A stretch of DNA of 44,438 nucleotides from Bacillota bacterium. Its GTDB lineage: Bacteria; Bacillota; UBA4882; UBA8346. Made by a program: the position numbers and the translations under genes. The notes under the pieces were generated by a model. It was not told where the DNA came from, searched no databases, and worked only from the letters and a program-made list of their open reading frames with translations. The DNA lies in the NCBI GenBank assembly GCA_023402395.1, contig JAEYGI010000019.1, positions 1 through 44,438 on the forward strand, written 5' to 3'. Below are positions 25,002-33,623 of the stretch, piece after piece (position 1 is the first letter of the stretch; each line of letters starts with the position of its first letter).

Positions 25002-25741
25002 TGGGACTTTACCGGGCCGATGCCGTGGTGTTGAAGAGCCGTAATTTCGGGGAAGCCGACCGGGTACTGGTACTGCTCAGCGAGGATCACGGCAAGTTCG
25101 AGGCAGTGGTCAAGGGAGCGCGGCGGCAGCGGAGCCGTTTCGTCGGCAGCACCTTGCCGTTTAATCTCATTCGGACCCTGGTCTTTCCCGGCAAAAATCT
25201 GGACACGATCAGCCAGGCGGAATTGGTTCATTCCTTCGCCGGACTGCGGGAGGATCTGACCCGGATGGCCTATGCCAGCTACTGGGTGGAGCTGATTGAC
25301 GGCTTCGTTCCCGAGCGGGAGGAAGCCGGAGCCATCTTTCGGTTTTTGCTGGCCGCTTTTATCGTTCTGGAAAAAACGGCCGATCCGGAAGTGGCTCATT
25401 ATGCCTTTCAGGTGCGAATCATGGAGTTATTGGGTTATCAGCCGCAGCTCGACGGCTGCGTCAATTGCGGCGTCAGCGACCGGCCGTTGGTATTCGCGGC
25501 CGATGCCGGGGGTGTTGTCTGCCCCGATTGCCGGAACCATTTCAGCGACGCGATTTCGGTCGATTCACAAACACTCCTTGATATTGGCCGGCTAGGAACC
25601 ACCGATCTCCGGGAATTGGCCGGACTGAACCTTTCGGGGTCGCGGCGACGGTTAATCGGGCGGATCTTGCGCTCCTTCGTGGAGTTCCGGCTGGAACGGC
25701 CGCTCAAATCCCAGGTTTTTCTCGACAACCTCCTTGAGTAA
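25001..25741 (+). CDS. recO: DNA repair protein RecO
   Basis: The 246-residue protein loads RecA with RecR in gap repair. The N-terminal OB fold reads YRADAVVLKSRNFGEADRVLVLLSEDHGKFEAVVKGARRQRSRF; the helical middle contains LGYQPQLDGCVNCG; a second Cys pair, VCPDCRNHF, completes the zinc site typical of Gram-positive RecO. The start is the ATG overlapping the DUF2905 stop, after GGAGGCATTG. The longer upstream frame is shadow. Confidence 0.93.
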   Translation: MGLYRADAVVLKSRNFGEADRVLVLLSEDHGKFEAVVKGARRQRSRFVGSTLPFNLIRTLVFPGKNLDTISQAELVHSFAGLREDLTRMAYASYWVELIDGFVPEREEAGAIFRFLLAAFIVLEKTADPEVAHYAFQVRIMELLGYQPQLDGCVNCGVSDRPLVFAADAGGVVCPDCRNHFSDAISVDSQTLLDIGRLGTTDLRELAGLNLSGSRRRLIGRILRSFVEFRLERPLKSQVFLDNLLE

Positions 25742-25797
25742 ATCGAATAGCATCAATAGGCTTCGGGAACTCTACGGACAAGAGGAGGCGAAATGGC

Positions 25798-26178
25798 ATG
25801 GAGAACCTGGAAAAGATCGATATCATCAGAGAACGGATGAATGTCGGCTATGAAACCGCCAAGGCAGCGTTGGAGGCGTCCAATTGGGACGTGGTTGAGG
25901 CATTGGTCAAGGTGGAGCAGGAGGCCCAGAGCAGCAAAGAAGAGATCTTCGTTCGCGGCAACGAATTGGTGGAAAAGGTCAAAGAACTGATCCGGAAAGG
26001 AAATGTCTCCCGGATCCGGGTGAAGCAGGACGAGAAAGTGCTGGTAGAGATCCCGGTCACCGCCGGAGTGGTCGGCGCTTTAATCGCGCCGCAACTGGCG
26101 ATCATCGGGGCGGTGGCCGCCCTGGTCAGCCGGTGCACGGTCGAGATTGAACGCCAGGATAGCGATGTCTACCATTGA
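25798..26178 (+). CDS. DUF4342 protein with N-terminal UBA/TS-N-like domain
   Basis: A 126-residue protein. Residues 1-40 (IDIIRERMNVGYETAKAALEASNWDVVEALVKVE) resemble a UBA/EF-Ts N-terminal three-helix domain. Residues 45-100 (FVRGNELVEKVKELIRKGNVSRIRVKQDEKVLVEIPVTAG) match DUF4342, and a glycine-rich hydrophobic stretch (VVGALIAPQLAIIGAVAALV) may be membrane-associated. Function is unknown. GAGGAGGCGAA lies 9 bases before the ATG. The stop codon is part of the -35 box of the next promoter. Confidence 0.85.
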   Translation: MENLEKIDIIRERMNVGYETAKAALEASNWDVVEALVKVEQEAQSSKEEIFVRGNELVEKVKELIRKGNVSRIRVKQDEKVLVEIPVTAGVVGALIAPQLAIIGAVAALVSRCTVEIERQDSDVYH

Positions 26179-26204
26179 CAGGATCGGTTTCCATTTGGTA
26201 TATT
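26175..26204 (+). promoter_or_regulatory. Near-consensus promoter of the T-box transcript
   Basis: TTGACA at 26175-26180 and TATATT at 26199-26204, spaced 18 bp. The -35 box includes the stop codon of the preceding gene. Confidence 0.85.
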
Positions 26205-26232
26205 GAATATTAAATATTAAATGAATACCGGC

Positions 26233-26416
26233 GATGAAAAAGAGGAGTACCGAAGCGGGCGTTTGAAGCGAGCCGGGGTCAGGGTGCGACCCGGTACGCA
26301 CGGTTTGGGAAGGCGCTTTGAGCCGTGACAATGAAGCGGGCTCCGGTTTCCAGGAGCCAAACAGGGTGGAACCGCGGGAAACCTCTCGTCCCTGAGTGGG
26401 AGAAGGTTTCTTTTTT
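26233..26416 (+). promoter_or_regulatory. Glycine-specific T-box leader
   Basis: Stem I opens with GATGAAAAAGAGGAGTACC and has the apical AGCGAGCCGGGG element. The specifier region reads GGGAAGGCGCTTTGAGC, giving codon GGC (26312-26314), glycine. Stem III is GGCTCC/GGAGCC. The T-box sequence AGGGTGGAACCGCG is at 26363-26376; its UGGA would pair with a tRNA ending in discriminator U73, as in Bacillus tRNA-Gly. The terminator pairs GAAACC...GTCCC with GGGAGAAGGTTTC, followed by six T residues. Uncharged tRNA-Gly should permit read-through into the SpoIIM-like gene and glyS. Confidence 0.95.
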
Positions 26417-26585
26417 ATTGGGCTGATTTGTCACAATGCTTTTAGAGAGGTTATCGGTTTTAAATTGCGTTGGTTCCGATAAAATATATAGAACGGTTTC
26501 GCCGGATTCGATCCGGCGCTTGCCGGGGGCAACGATTGACATTCGGGTTGCAGCTTTAACTTCAAAAACGAGCCGGGAGGAACGC

Positions 26586-27200
26586 ATGGATCAGATGGCG
26601 CGCTTACTGAAACGGGATTATAAATTATTTTTATTAATGGTTGGCTTGTTTCTGCTCGGGATCTGGATTGGAGACGCGCTACTCACCTTCTCCCCGAAAC
26701 TTTCGCAACAATTGATCGATGAAACTATGAAAAAGTTCGCCGAGATCGCCCGGCGCATCAAGGGAGCGCCGTTTTATGCCCAGGTTTATGCCATTTGGCT
26801 TAACAATATTCTGGCTTCATTGCTGGTGGCCGTCTGGGGGGCTCTGATTCCCTTAATCCCACTGGGATCGGTCTTCATGAACGGCGTGATCATCGGAGTA
26901 TTTCAAAACTACACGGCCCTTCATACGGGCTTGGATCCGGCCCACTTTTTTCTTAGTCTGGTGCCGCACGGGCTTTTGGAGATTCCCGCCTTCGCCATCG
27001 CCATGGGCCTGGCGTTCCGGCTCGGAACCATTCCCTACCGGCTGCTCTGGAACTATTATCGCCGGAAAGAATATTTGCCGCTGTTTCGGGAGTTCTTCGC
27101 CGATCTCCGGTATTACGGGGTTTTGGTGGTAGTCTTATTCACGCTGGCCGCCGTTATCGAGGTCGGGATCTCCCCGTATCTCCTGTTGCGGTTAAAATAA
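26586..27200 (+). CDS. SpoIIM/DUF95 family membrane protein
   Basis: The 204-residue protein has about five transmembrane segments and the conserved LSLVPHGLLEIPAFAIAMG motif of the SpoIIM (stage II sporulation protein M, DUF95) family; WLNNILASLLVAVWGALIPLIP fits too. SpoIIM itself works in the peptidoglycan-degrading engulfment complex with SpoIID and SpoIIP, but many members are not sporulation genes, and no spoIID/P is nearby. The ATG follows CGGGAGGAACGC; the longer frame upstream has no site. It lies between a glycine T-box and glyS, so it should be induced with glyS. Confidence 0.85.
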   Translation: MDQMARLLKRDYKLFLLMVGLFLLGIWIGDALLTFSPKLSQQLIDETMKKFAEIARRIKGAPFYAQVYAIWLNNILASLLVAVWGALIPLIPLGSVFMNGVIIGVFQNYTALHTGLDPAHFFLSLVPHGLLEIPAFAIAMGLAFRLGTIPYRLLWNYYRRKEYLPLFREFFADLRYYGVLVVVLFTLAAVIEVGISPYLLLRLK

Positions 27201-27239
27201 TCCTGGTCATCATTATTATAAATATCGGGAGGGTTTTAA

Positions 27240-28553
27240 ATGGCTGAATTGCAAGCAACCACAACCATGGACAAGATCGTCTCGCTGGCCAAGCGGAGAG
27301 GGTTCATCTTCCAGTCCAGCGAAATCTACGGCGGACTCAATAGCTGCTGGGATTACGGCCCATTGGGAGTTGAGCTGAAGAACAACGTCAAGCGGGCCTG
27401 GTGGCGCAAAGTCGTTCAAGAACGGGACGATATGGTCGGGCAGGACGCCAGCATTCTGATGCACCCCAGGGTCTGGGAGGCCAGCGGCCACGTGGCCGGC
27501 TTTACCGATCCGCTGGTGGACTGCAAGGTTTGCCGGCAACGGTTCCGCGCCGATCATCTGGAAGGGGACAAGTGTCCGGCCTGCGGCGGCGAGTTGACCG
27601 AAGCCCGTCAGTTCAATCTGATGTTCAAAACCTTCATGGGCCCGGTGGAGGATAGCGCGGCCGTAGTCTTCCTGCGGCCCGAGACCGCCCAGGGGATCTT
27701 TGTCAACTTTAATAACGTCCAGACCACCACCCGCATGAAGCTCCCCTTTGGGATCGCCCAGATCGGAAAGTCATTCCGGAATGAGATCACCCCCGGTAAC
27801 TTTACTTTCCGGACCCGGGAGTTCGAACAAATGGAGATCGAGTATTTCGTCAAACCCGGGACCGACGAGCGGATTCATCAGGAATGGATCGACCGCCGTT
27901 TCCAGTGGTACATCGACCTCGGAATCACTCCGGAACGGTTGCGGCTCCGGCCCCATGACTCCGATGAGCTGGCCCATTATGCCCGGGGCTGTTCGGATAT
28001 TGAGTATTATTTTCCGATGGGCTGGTCGGAGCTGGAAGGGATCGCCAACCGGACCGACTTCGATCTGAAACGCCATATGGAATACAGCGGCGCCAATCTG
28101 GAATACTTCGATCAGGAGTCCAATGAGCATTATGTGCCGTTCGTCATCGAGCCGTCGGCCGGAGCCGACCGGGGCACGCTGGCCTTCCTGCTTGACGCCT
28201 ATCATGAGGAGCCGGATAAGGACGAGACCCGGGTGGTTTTGAAGTTCCATCGCGCCTTGGCGCCATACAAAGTCGCCGTGCTGCCGCTCTCCAAGAAAGA
28301 GCCGCTTACCGCGCTTTCCCGGGAGATCATGCAAGAACTCCGGAAGTATTGGATGATCGATTATGACGAGTCCAAATCGATCGGCCGCCGCTACCGCCGC
28401 CAGGATGAGATCGGGACGCCGTATTGCGTGACCGTGGACTTCCAGAGCCTGGAGGACAAGATGGTCACGGTCCGCGACCGGGATACCATGGAGCAGGAGC
28501 GGATTCCCATCGCCGAACTGACCAAATATTTATGGGATAAACTGATTTGGTAA
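27240..28553 (+). CDS. glyS: Glycyl-tRNA synthetase, single-chain (alpha2) type
   Basis: A class II synthetase of 437 residues. MDKIVSLAKRRGFIFQSSEIYGG and CWDYGPLGVELKNNVKRAWW are the typical N-terminus. A zinc-ribbon insertion (CKVCRQRF ... CPACGGEL) follows; motif 2 lies in IGKSFRNEITPGNFTFRTREFEQMEIEYF; the anticodon-binding domain is C-terminal (APYKVAVLPLSKKE). It charges tRNA-Gly and is of the homodimeric type rather than the alpha2-beta2 GlyQS. The ATG follows CGGGAGGGTTTTAA. The glycine T-box upstream and the terminator downstream define the transcript. Confidence 0.96.
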   Translation: MAELQATTTMDKIVSLAKRRGFIFQSSEIYGGLNSCWDYGPLGVELKNNVKRAWWRKVVQERDDMVGQDASILMHPRVWEASGHVAGFTDPLVDCKVCRQRFRADHLEGDKCPACGGELTEARQFNLMFKTFMGPVEDSAAVVFLRPETAQGIFVNFNNVQTTTRMKLPFGIAQIGKSFRNEITPGNFTFRTREFEQMEIEYFVKPGTDERIHQEWIDRRFQWYIDLGITPERLRLRPHDSDELAHYARGCSDIEYYFPMGWSELEGIANRTDFDLKRHMEYSGANLEYFDQESNEHYVPFVIEPSAGADRGTLAFLLDAYHEEPDKDETRVVLKFHRALAPYKVAVLPLSKKEPLTALSREIMQELRKYWMIDYDESKSIGRRYRRQDEIGTPYCVTVDFQSLEDKMVTVRDRDTMEQERIPIAELTKYLWDKLIW

Positions 28554-28581
28554 TAAGCGATCAATCAGCCGAATGCAAACA

Positions 28582-28624
28582 AAAAGAAGAGACCGTCTCG
28601 AAAACCGCGACGGTCTCTTCTTTT
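28582..28624. terminator. Bidirectional terminator between glyS and araC-type gene
   Basis: AAAAGAAGAGACCGTC pairs perfectly with its complement across an 11-nt loop; T/A-runs flank both sides. Confidence 0.92.
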
Positions 28625-28658
28625 ATTTGGAGTCTTGATACACTCAAGGAACCAGGGT

Positions 28659-29540
28659 TCATTGGCTGAACAGCTTGGCGTATTTCTTCGGCGGCATGCC
28701 GAAGGTCTTTTTGAATAAGCGGATAAAGTTGGAATAATCCTCAAAGCCGCACCGGCCGCAGACATCGCCGACCTGCATGCCGGTTTTCAGGAGCGATCTG
28801 GCGACGATCAGCCGCTTTTGCTGGATGTATTGATGGATGGTGTACCCGGTGTATTTTTTGAACTCCCGGATCAAATGATACTTACTGCAATGAAAGGAAG
28901 TGGCGATGGCATCCAGGGTCAGTTCGGAATCGAGGTTCTGGTTGATATAATGGATAATCTGGCTGATATTGTCGTTAAAAACGATATCGGCGGCGATGTC
29001 TTGCTCATAGGTTTCATAGAAGGCTTTATTGATGAAAACCAGTAATTCGATGAGATAGATCTGCTTCAGAAGGTCGCTCCCATAGCCGTAATTGTTGCTG
29101 GCCTTCTCGAATTTCGTAATAATGCTCCGGATATTGATCAAGGTATCGGAGAAGGGCCGGATCAAGTTGTTCTTTTTAAGCGGGGCGTGAGTCGTTTCAA
29201 AACACATGCCCAGATGAGTCTCGGCGGTGCCTTCCTTCCGGATGAAATCGGGGTTGACCCACAGTACGATTCGCTCGTAGGCTTCGCTGGGATCGACGAT
29301 CGGTTTGTGAAGCTCGCGGTTATTGATGAAAACAATATCGCCCGGCCGGAGTTTATAAAAGTTGCCCTCGATCATATAGGTGACTTTTCCGGAAATAAAG
29401 AGGTAAATCTCGTAGAAATCGTGGTTATGGTACTCGACTTCCATCGCCGACTGATCTTGATAGTGAAAATATTCGTAATTCGAAGTGATCATAAACTGGC
29501 GCGGGGTAAAGTCTTGCCGCAAGTAATTCACTGGCCTCAT
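28659..29540 (-). CDS. AraC-family transcriptional regulator with cupin domain
   Basis: The 293-residue protein has an N-terminal cupin (EVEYHNHDFYEIYLFISGKVTYMIEGNFYKLRPGDIVFIN) for ligand sensing, and a C-terminal pair of HTH motifs: LTLDAIATSFHCSKYHLIREFKKYTG and GDVCGRCGFEDYSNFIRLFKKTFGMPPKKYA. Such regulators usually respond to sugars. It is divergent from gnd, with a 211-bp shared region that contains TATAAT at 29652 toward gnd, so gnd is a plausible target. No good ribosome-binding site precedes the first ATG, so the start is uncertain. Confidence 0.9.
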   Translation of the reverse strand: MRPVNYLRQDFTPRQFMITSNYEYFHYQDQSAMEVEYHNHDFYEIYLFISGKVTYMIEGNFYKLRPGDIVFINNRELHKPIVDPSEAYERIVLWVNPDFIRKEGTAETHLGMCFETTHAPLKKNNLIRPFSDTLINIRSIITKFEKASNNYGYGSDLLKQIYLIELLVFINKAFYETYEQDIAADIVFNDNISQIIHYINQNLDSELTLDAIATSFHCSKYHLIREFKKYTGYTIHQYIQQKRLIVARSLLKTGMQVGDVCGRCGFEDYSNFIRLFKKTFGMPPKKYAKLFSQ

Positions 29541-29751
29541 CCTTAAAAATTATTGAAGAACGGTGAAGATCAGGTAACGGGCAAATTAATCATATCGCAA
29601 TTTTTGCAATAAAACAAGCAATTTAAGCCTAGAACCATGTAAAAATCAATTGTATAATTTAATAATGTGATTACTGCGAGGCTGAATTTTTTGTAAAGCT
29701 GTATTTACCGCGCTGCAATGCCGGAAATGAAAAACAGTAGGAGGAAAAAAC

Positions 29752-31203
29752 ATGAGCAAGGCAGACATTGGCTTGATCGGTTTGGCGGTTATGGGCGAAA
29801 ACCTGGTCATGAACATGGAAAGCAAAGGGTTCACCGTGGCCGTTTATAACCGGAGCACCGAGAAAGTCACTAATTTCGTGGAAGGCCGGGCCAAGGGCAA
29901 GAAGATCATCGGCACTTACTCGCTGCAGGAACTGGCCGACAACCTGGCGAAACCCCGGAAGGTCATGATGATGGTTAAAGCCGGTAAACCGGTGGACGAT
30001 TTCATCGATCTGCTCATTCCTTATCTGGAACCGGGCGATATCATCATTGACGGTGGAAACTCCCACTTTCCCGATACCATCCGCCGCACCAAATACGTGG
30101 AGAGTAAAGGGTTGCTTTACATCGGCACCGGGGTTTCCGGCGGCGAAGAAGGCGCGCTGCTTGGGCCGAGCATGATGCCGGGCGGATCGCCGGCGGCGTG
30201 GAACCATGTCAAACCGATCTTCCAGTCGATCTGCGCCAAGGTATCCGACGGCAGCCCGTGCTGCGACTGGGTCGGCGAGGACGGCGCCGGACATTTCGTG
30301 AAGATGGTTCACAATGGGATCGAATATGGCGATATGCAGTTGATCTGCGAGGCGTATCAACTGATGCGCGATCTGCTCGGCATGTCCGCCGACGAGATGC
30401 ATGAGGTCTTCAAAGAATGGAATAAGGGCGAGCTCGAAAGCTACCTGATCGAGATCACCCGTGATATTCTCGGCTATAAGGATACCGACGGCAAGCCCAT
30501 CGTCGATAAGATTCTGGACACCGCCGGCCAAAAAGGCACCGGCAAATGGACCGGCATCGCCGCCCTGGATGAGGGCGTGCCGCTGACCCTCATCGGCGAA
30601 GCGGTCTTCTCCCGTTGCCTCTCGGCGATGAAGGACGAACGGGTGGCCGCCTCCAAAGTGCTGTCCGGACCGAAAGTCAAATTTGAAGGTGACAAAAAGG
30701 CCTTTATCGAAGACATTAAGAGCGCGCTGTACGCTTCGAAGATCGTCTCCTATGCCCAAGGCTACACCCTGATGCGGGCCGCGGCCACGACCTACAGCTG
30801 GAACCTGAATTACGGCGGAATCGCCCTGATGTGGCGCGGCGGTTGTATCATCCGCTCCGTCTTCCTTGGCAAGATCAAAGAAGCCTTTGACAAAAACAAG
30901 GAATTGAGCAACCTCTTGCTCGATCCGTTCTTCAAGGAGAAAGTGGAGGCCGCCCAAGCCGGCTGGCGGAGAGTCTGCGCCGCGGCCCTGGCCAACGGGA
31001 TTCCGGTGCCGGCCTTTACTACCGCGCTTTGCTACTTTGACGGATTCCGGACCGAGAAGCTTCCGGCCAACCTCCTGCAAGCCCAACGCGATTATTTCGG
31101 CGCGCACACCTACGAGCGGGTCGACAAACCGCGCGGCGAGTTCTATCATACCAATTGGACCGGCCGGGGAGGCAATACCTCCGCTTCGACCTATACGGTG
31201 TAA
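29752..31203 (+). CDS. gnd: 6-phosphogluconate dehydrogenase, decarboxylating
   Basis: The 483-residue enzyme oxidises 6-phosphogluconate to ribulose 5-phosphate, CO2 and NADPH in the oxidative pentose phosphate pathway. The Rossmann motif is IGLIGLAVMGENLVMNMESKG with NRS suggesting NADP. Substrate motifs: IDGGNSHFPDTIRR, GTGVSGGEEGALLGPSMMPGG, and GEDGAGHFVKMVHNGIEYGDMQ with the catalytic Lys. The C-terminal tail (FYHTNWTGRGGNTSASTYTV) is typical. The ATG follows AGTAGGAGGAAAAAAC. A promoter -10 lies at about 29652, giving a 90-nt leader. Confidence 0.97.
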   Translation: MSKADIGLIGLAVMGENLVMNMESKGFTVAVYNRSTEKVTNFVEGRAKGKKIIGTYSLQELADNLAKPRKVMMMVKAGKPVDDFIDLLIPYLEPGDIIIDGGNSHFPDTIRRTKYVESKGLLYIGTGVSGGEEGALLGPSMMPGGSPAAWNHVKPIFQSICAKVSDGSPCCDWVGEDGAGHFVKMVHNGIEYGDMQLICEAYQLMRDLLGMSADEMHEVFKEWNKGELESYLIEITRDILGYKDTDGKPIVDKILDTAGQKGTGKWTGIAALDEGVPLTLIGEAVFSRCLSAMKDERVAASKVLSGPKVKFEGDKKAFIEDIKSALYASKIVSYAQGYTLMRAAATTYSWNLNYGGIALMWRGGCIIRSVFLGKIKEAFDKNKELSNLLLDPFFKEKVEAAQAGWRRVCAAALANGIPVPAFTTALCYFDGFRTEKLPANLLQAQRDYFGAHTYERVDKPRGEFYHTNWTGRGGNTSASTYTV

Positions 31204-31220
31204 AAGAAACGGTAAGCAAT

Positions 31221-31243
31221 CCGGGCGCATGGCTTGCGCCCGG
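31221..31243 (+). repeat. Perfect hairpin after gnd
   Basis: CCGGGCGCA and TGCGCCCGG flank TGGCT, a 9-bp perfect stem 18 bp after the stop, without a T-run. It precedes the terminator below. Confidence 0.7.
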
Positions 31244-31280
31244 AATATCCCCGCCGCCATTGCGGAACGGGGGCCTTGCC

Positions 31281-31312
31281 AAAAGAGAGGATGGCTCGCC
31301 ATCCTCTCTTTT
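31281..31312 (+). terminator. Rho-independent terminator of gnd
   Basis: AAAAGAGAGGATGG pairs with CCATCCTCTCTTTT around CTCG, 14-bp stem plus T-run. Confidence 0.92.
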
Positions 31313-31491
31313 TTATGCCTTTCACTCGAATTTCCCACAAACCGTTCTCGCATGGCTGGCTTTTCATCCACCCAATTCTTCCTCTCGTTATCGTCCCCTT
31401 CTTTGATCTCCTTTCGGCAGAGTTTGATAGCGATCCTCCACTGTGCTATGGATGACCGGCGCAGTTTCATTGAAAAGAGATTTATCCGCAT

Positions 31492-31710
31492 TGGCAAATG
31501 ATTTTTCCACATTGCAAGCTGGCAACATTAGATTGGCATCCACCAATTTCCAATTGCTAGATGGCAATTCTCCAAAGCCAAGTGCCAATGCACCAGTGCC
31601 GGATGGCAACGGAAGATTGGCAAGTGTCCCTGGAACATTGCCATCCACCAATTGGAAATTGGCAACTGGCTTATTCACATTGGCGGCTGGCATTTCTCCA
31701 TTGCCATCTG
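31492..31710. repeat. 220-bp region with strict 7-bp periodicity and inverted symmetry
   Basis: A TG dinucleotide recurs in the same 7-bp register at about 20 of 32 positions between 31492 and 31710, in units such as CCGGATG, AAGATTG, GCAAGTG, GCAACTG, CCATCTG. The left part (CCAATTTCCAATTG...GATGGCAA) is the inverted complement of the right part (TTGCCATC...CAATTGGAAATTGG). Because 7 and 3 are coprime, both strands read as 7-residue peptide repeats of the type LASTNFQ/LPSTNWK without early stops, but no ribosome-binding site is seen and I do not call a gene. The units recall the shorter heptamer elements near ruvA and queH. Confidence 0.85.
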
Positions 31711-32258
31711 GAGCCGGGGGATAACCTGTCGGCGTTTGAAGCGGGGATGGACGTTCCGGCGCGGAAATATGGATTTAATGTCGACCCGCCGAGTCCGGTC
31801 GATGGACTACGTCATGAAAGACTTGATGAAAATATATCATATAAAGCGCCGCCTATTGCCTTAATGTTACGAAGATATAAATTATATCACTGCAAAAGCT
31901 CGATCAGCGTCTGAGACACATACCTTTCGTTTCACGCGTTTGGTGAAAAATTCATTATTTTTGTTTATAACCGTGAAAAGATGCTTCATGAACTAATTTA
32001 GAGGGTTCCGGTCAGAGCGAGACAAAAGAAGAGCTAAATGTTCTCGAAGAGGGCAAACAATCGGAGAGTTTTTACAGCGGCCGATCCCGGTATTGATCCG
32101 GATCGGCCGCTTTGGACTATTTCAAGGGTTATTCGGCGACTGCCTATTTTTCCCTGGGCTTTGCGCACGGCGTCAAATATCCGGAACGATACCAAAACGC
32201 CGTTCCTGAGACAAATGCCGATGATTACGATCTTTTTCAGGCTGGTTCGATACCCCCA
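31711..32258. other. Intergenic stretch with one hairpin and a possible gene remnant
   Basis: AGCGGCCGATCC (32076-32087) pairs with GGATCGGCCGCT (32100-32111). From 32112 a plus frame of 73 codons runs into the antisense end of tolC; its codon choice looks coding-like (start DYFKGYSATAYFSLGFAHG) but there is no start signal and I recognise no family. The rest is AT-rich without a supported gene. Confidence 0.4.
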
Positions 32259-33599
32259 TTATTTCCCGGAGACCAGATCCATTTTGGCCGATGCGGTGAG
32301 GTAGGAAGTGATCCCCTGATTATAACCGTTTAACGCTTGGTCCAACGCCAATTGGGCGTCCATGATGTCCATGGTCGTGGCCATTCCCGCGTCGAACCGG
32401 GCCTGAGTCAGCCGCAATGACTCTTTGGCGAGTTCAGTATTGGCCTGGTTGGCGCGGATCGTCTGCAGCGATTCGATCAAACCCTGTTGCGATTGTTCCA
32501 TCTCCAGCCTTATCTGGTCTTTGAGTCCGGATTCTTGAAGCGCGGTGACTTCCCGCTCGTTTTTGACCGCGGCGATCTTGGATTTGGTGATGCCGCTGTC
32601 CCAGATCAAGCCTTGAACACCCAGGGTGACGGTCCACGATTTATCCCAGTCAAATACGTTCATATCGGTTCCGCCGCCTTCATAACTGCCGGTAAGCGCC
32701 AGATTCGGTTTGAAGCCGGCTTTGGTCATCTTTTCCTTATATTCGCCCAATTGCGCCGCGAGCCGGATCTGGTTCATTTCCGGGCGATTCTGGTAAGCGT
32801 CGTCAAGCAACTTATTGGCGAATTCCATCGTCTCCGGGAGTTTCATTTGCGAGGGATCATAGCTGATCTCAAACTGACGGTCCTTTGGGTAGCCGATCAA
32901 AGTCGCCAGGGAAAGTTTGGACAGGGCCAGGCCGTTCTCGGCCTTGATGACCTGGGGTTTTAAGCTTTCATGCTGGACCTGGGCGCGCAGCAGATCAAAT
33001 TTGGACGCGGTGCCCACTTTGTAAAAATGTTCGACTTGCTCCACGTGATGGCCCAGATTCTGATAGGAGGCTTTCGCCACGTTGAGCGTTTGTTCGGAGA
33101 GCCAGATCTTGTAGAAAGCGTCTTTAACATTGTAAGCCAGCGTTTGTCTGGCTTTGCGCTCGCTTTCTTGAGCGTTTTTCAACTGAAGTTTGGACATTTC
33201 CAGGCCGTACGTCAGCTTTCCGCCGGTGTAGAGCGGCTGGGTAAATTTAACGGAGCCGCCGTAAGTGTCGTGAGGCGGCTCGACGGCCATGAATTGAGTG
33301 GTCAGCCCGGTACTGTCGGTATCGATGCCGGCGTAGACCGTGTCGGGATCACCGGCGTAGTTTGCGCCTACTTCATAATTGACGCTGGGGCCAAATCCGC
33401 CTTGGGATTGGCGGACGCTTTCCTGCGCAATTTCAACATTTTTGGCGGCTTGCTTCACTGATTGACTGTTGGCGGCGGCCAGTTCCAAGCATTTTTCCAG
33501 CGACAGCGTCTCCACCGCCGGCGCGGTTTCCGCATAGGCCGTATAGGCCAGGGTCAGCATCATCAATGCTCCAAACAACAGAACGAATCCCTTTTTCAT
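32259..33599 (-). CDS. TolC-family outer membrane efflux protein
   Basis: A 446-residue protein with a signal peptide (MKKGFVLLFGALMMLTLAYTAYA, cleavage after AYA). The two repeated TolC units are visible: LSLEKCLELAAANSQSVKQAAKNVEIAQESV with LAYNVKDAFYKIWLSEQTLNVAKASYQNL, and LLDDAYQNRPEMNQIRLAAQLGEYKEKMTKAGFKPNLALTGSYE. These form the beta-barrel and periplasmic helical tunnel. Its presence suggests an outer membrane. The ATG follows CGGAGGTGC, 24 bp after tetR, so the pair is one operon. No pump or adaptor gene is adjacent. Confidence 0.9.
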   Translation of the reverse strand: MKKGFVLLFGALMMLTLAYTAYAETAPAVETLSLEKCLELAAANSQSVKQAAKNVEIAQESVRQSQGGFGPSVNYEVGANYAGDPDTVYAGIDTDSTGLTTQFMAVEPPHDTYGGSVKFTQPLYTGGKLTYGLEMSKLQLKNAQESERKARQTLAYNVKDAFYKIWLSEQTLNVAKASYQNLGHHVEQVEHFYKVGTASKFDLLRAQVQHESLKPQVIKAENGLALSKLSLATLIGYPKDRQFEISYDPSQMKLPETMEFANKLLDDAYQNRPEMNQIRLAAQLGEYKEKMTKAGFKPNLALTGSYEGGGTDMNVFDWDKSWTVTLGVQGLIWDSGITKSKIAAVKNEREVTALQESGLKDQIRLEMEQSQQGLIESLQTIRANQANTELAKESLRLTQARFDAGMATTMDIMDAQLALDQALNGYNQGITSYLTASAKMDLVSGK

Positions 33600-33623
33600 G
33601 AGTAAAGCACCTCCGAATAAAAT

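Noticed and set aside
29671..31512. 613-codon open frame antisense to gnd
   Set aside because: It mirrors the whole gnd gene; codon bias of gnd keeps the opposite strand open. It has no ribosome-binding site and no recognisable domain.
31443..31724. 93-codon gene with heptapeptide repeats
   Set aside because: The 7-bp DNA periodicity explains repeats in several frames and on both strands; no ribosome-binding site supports translation.
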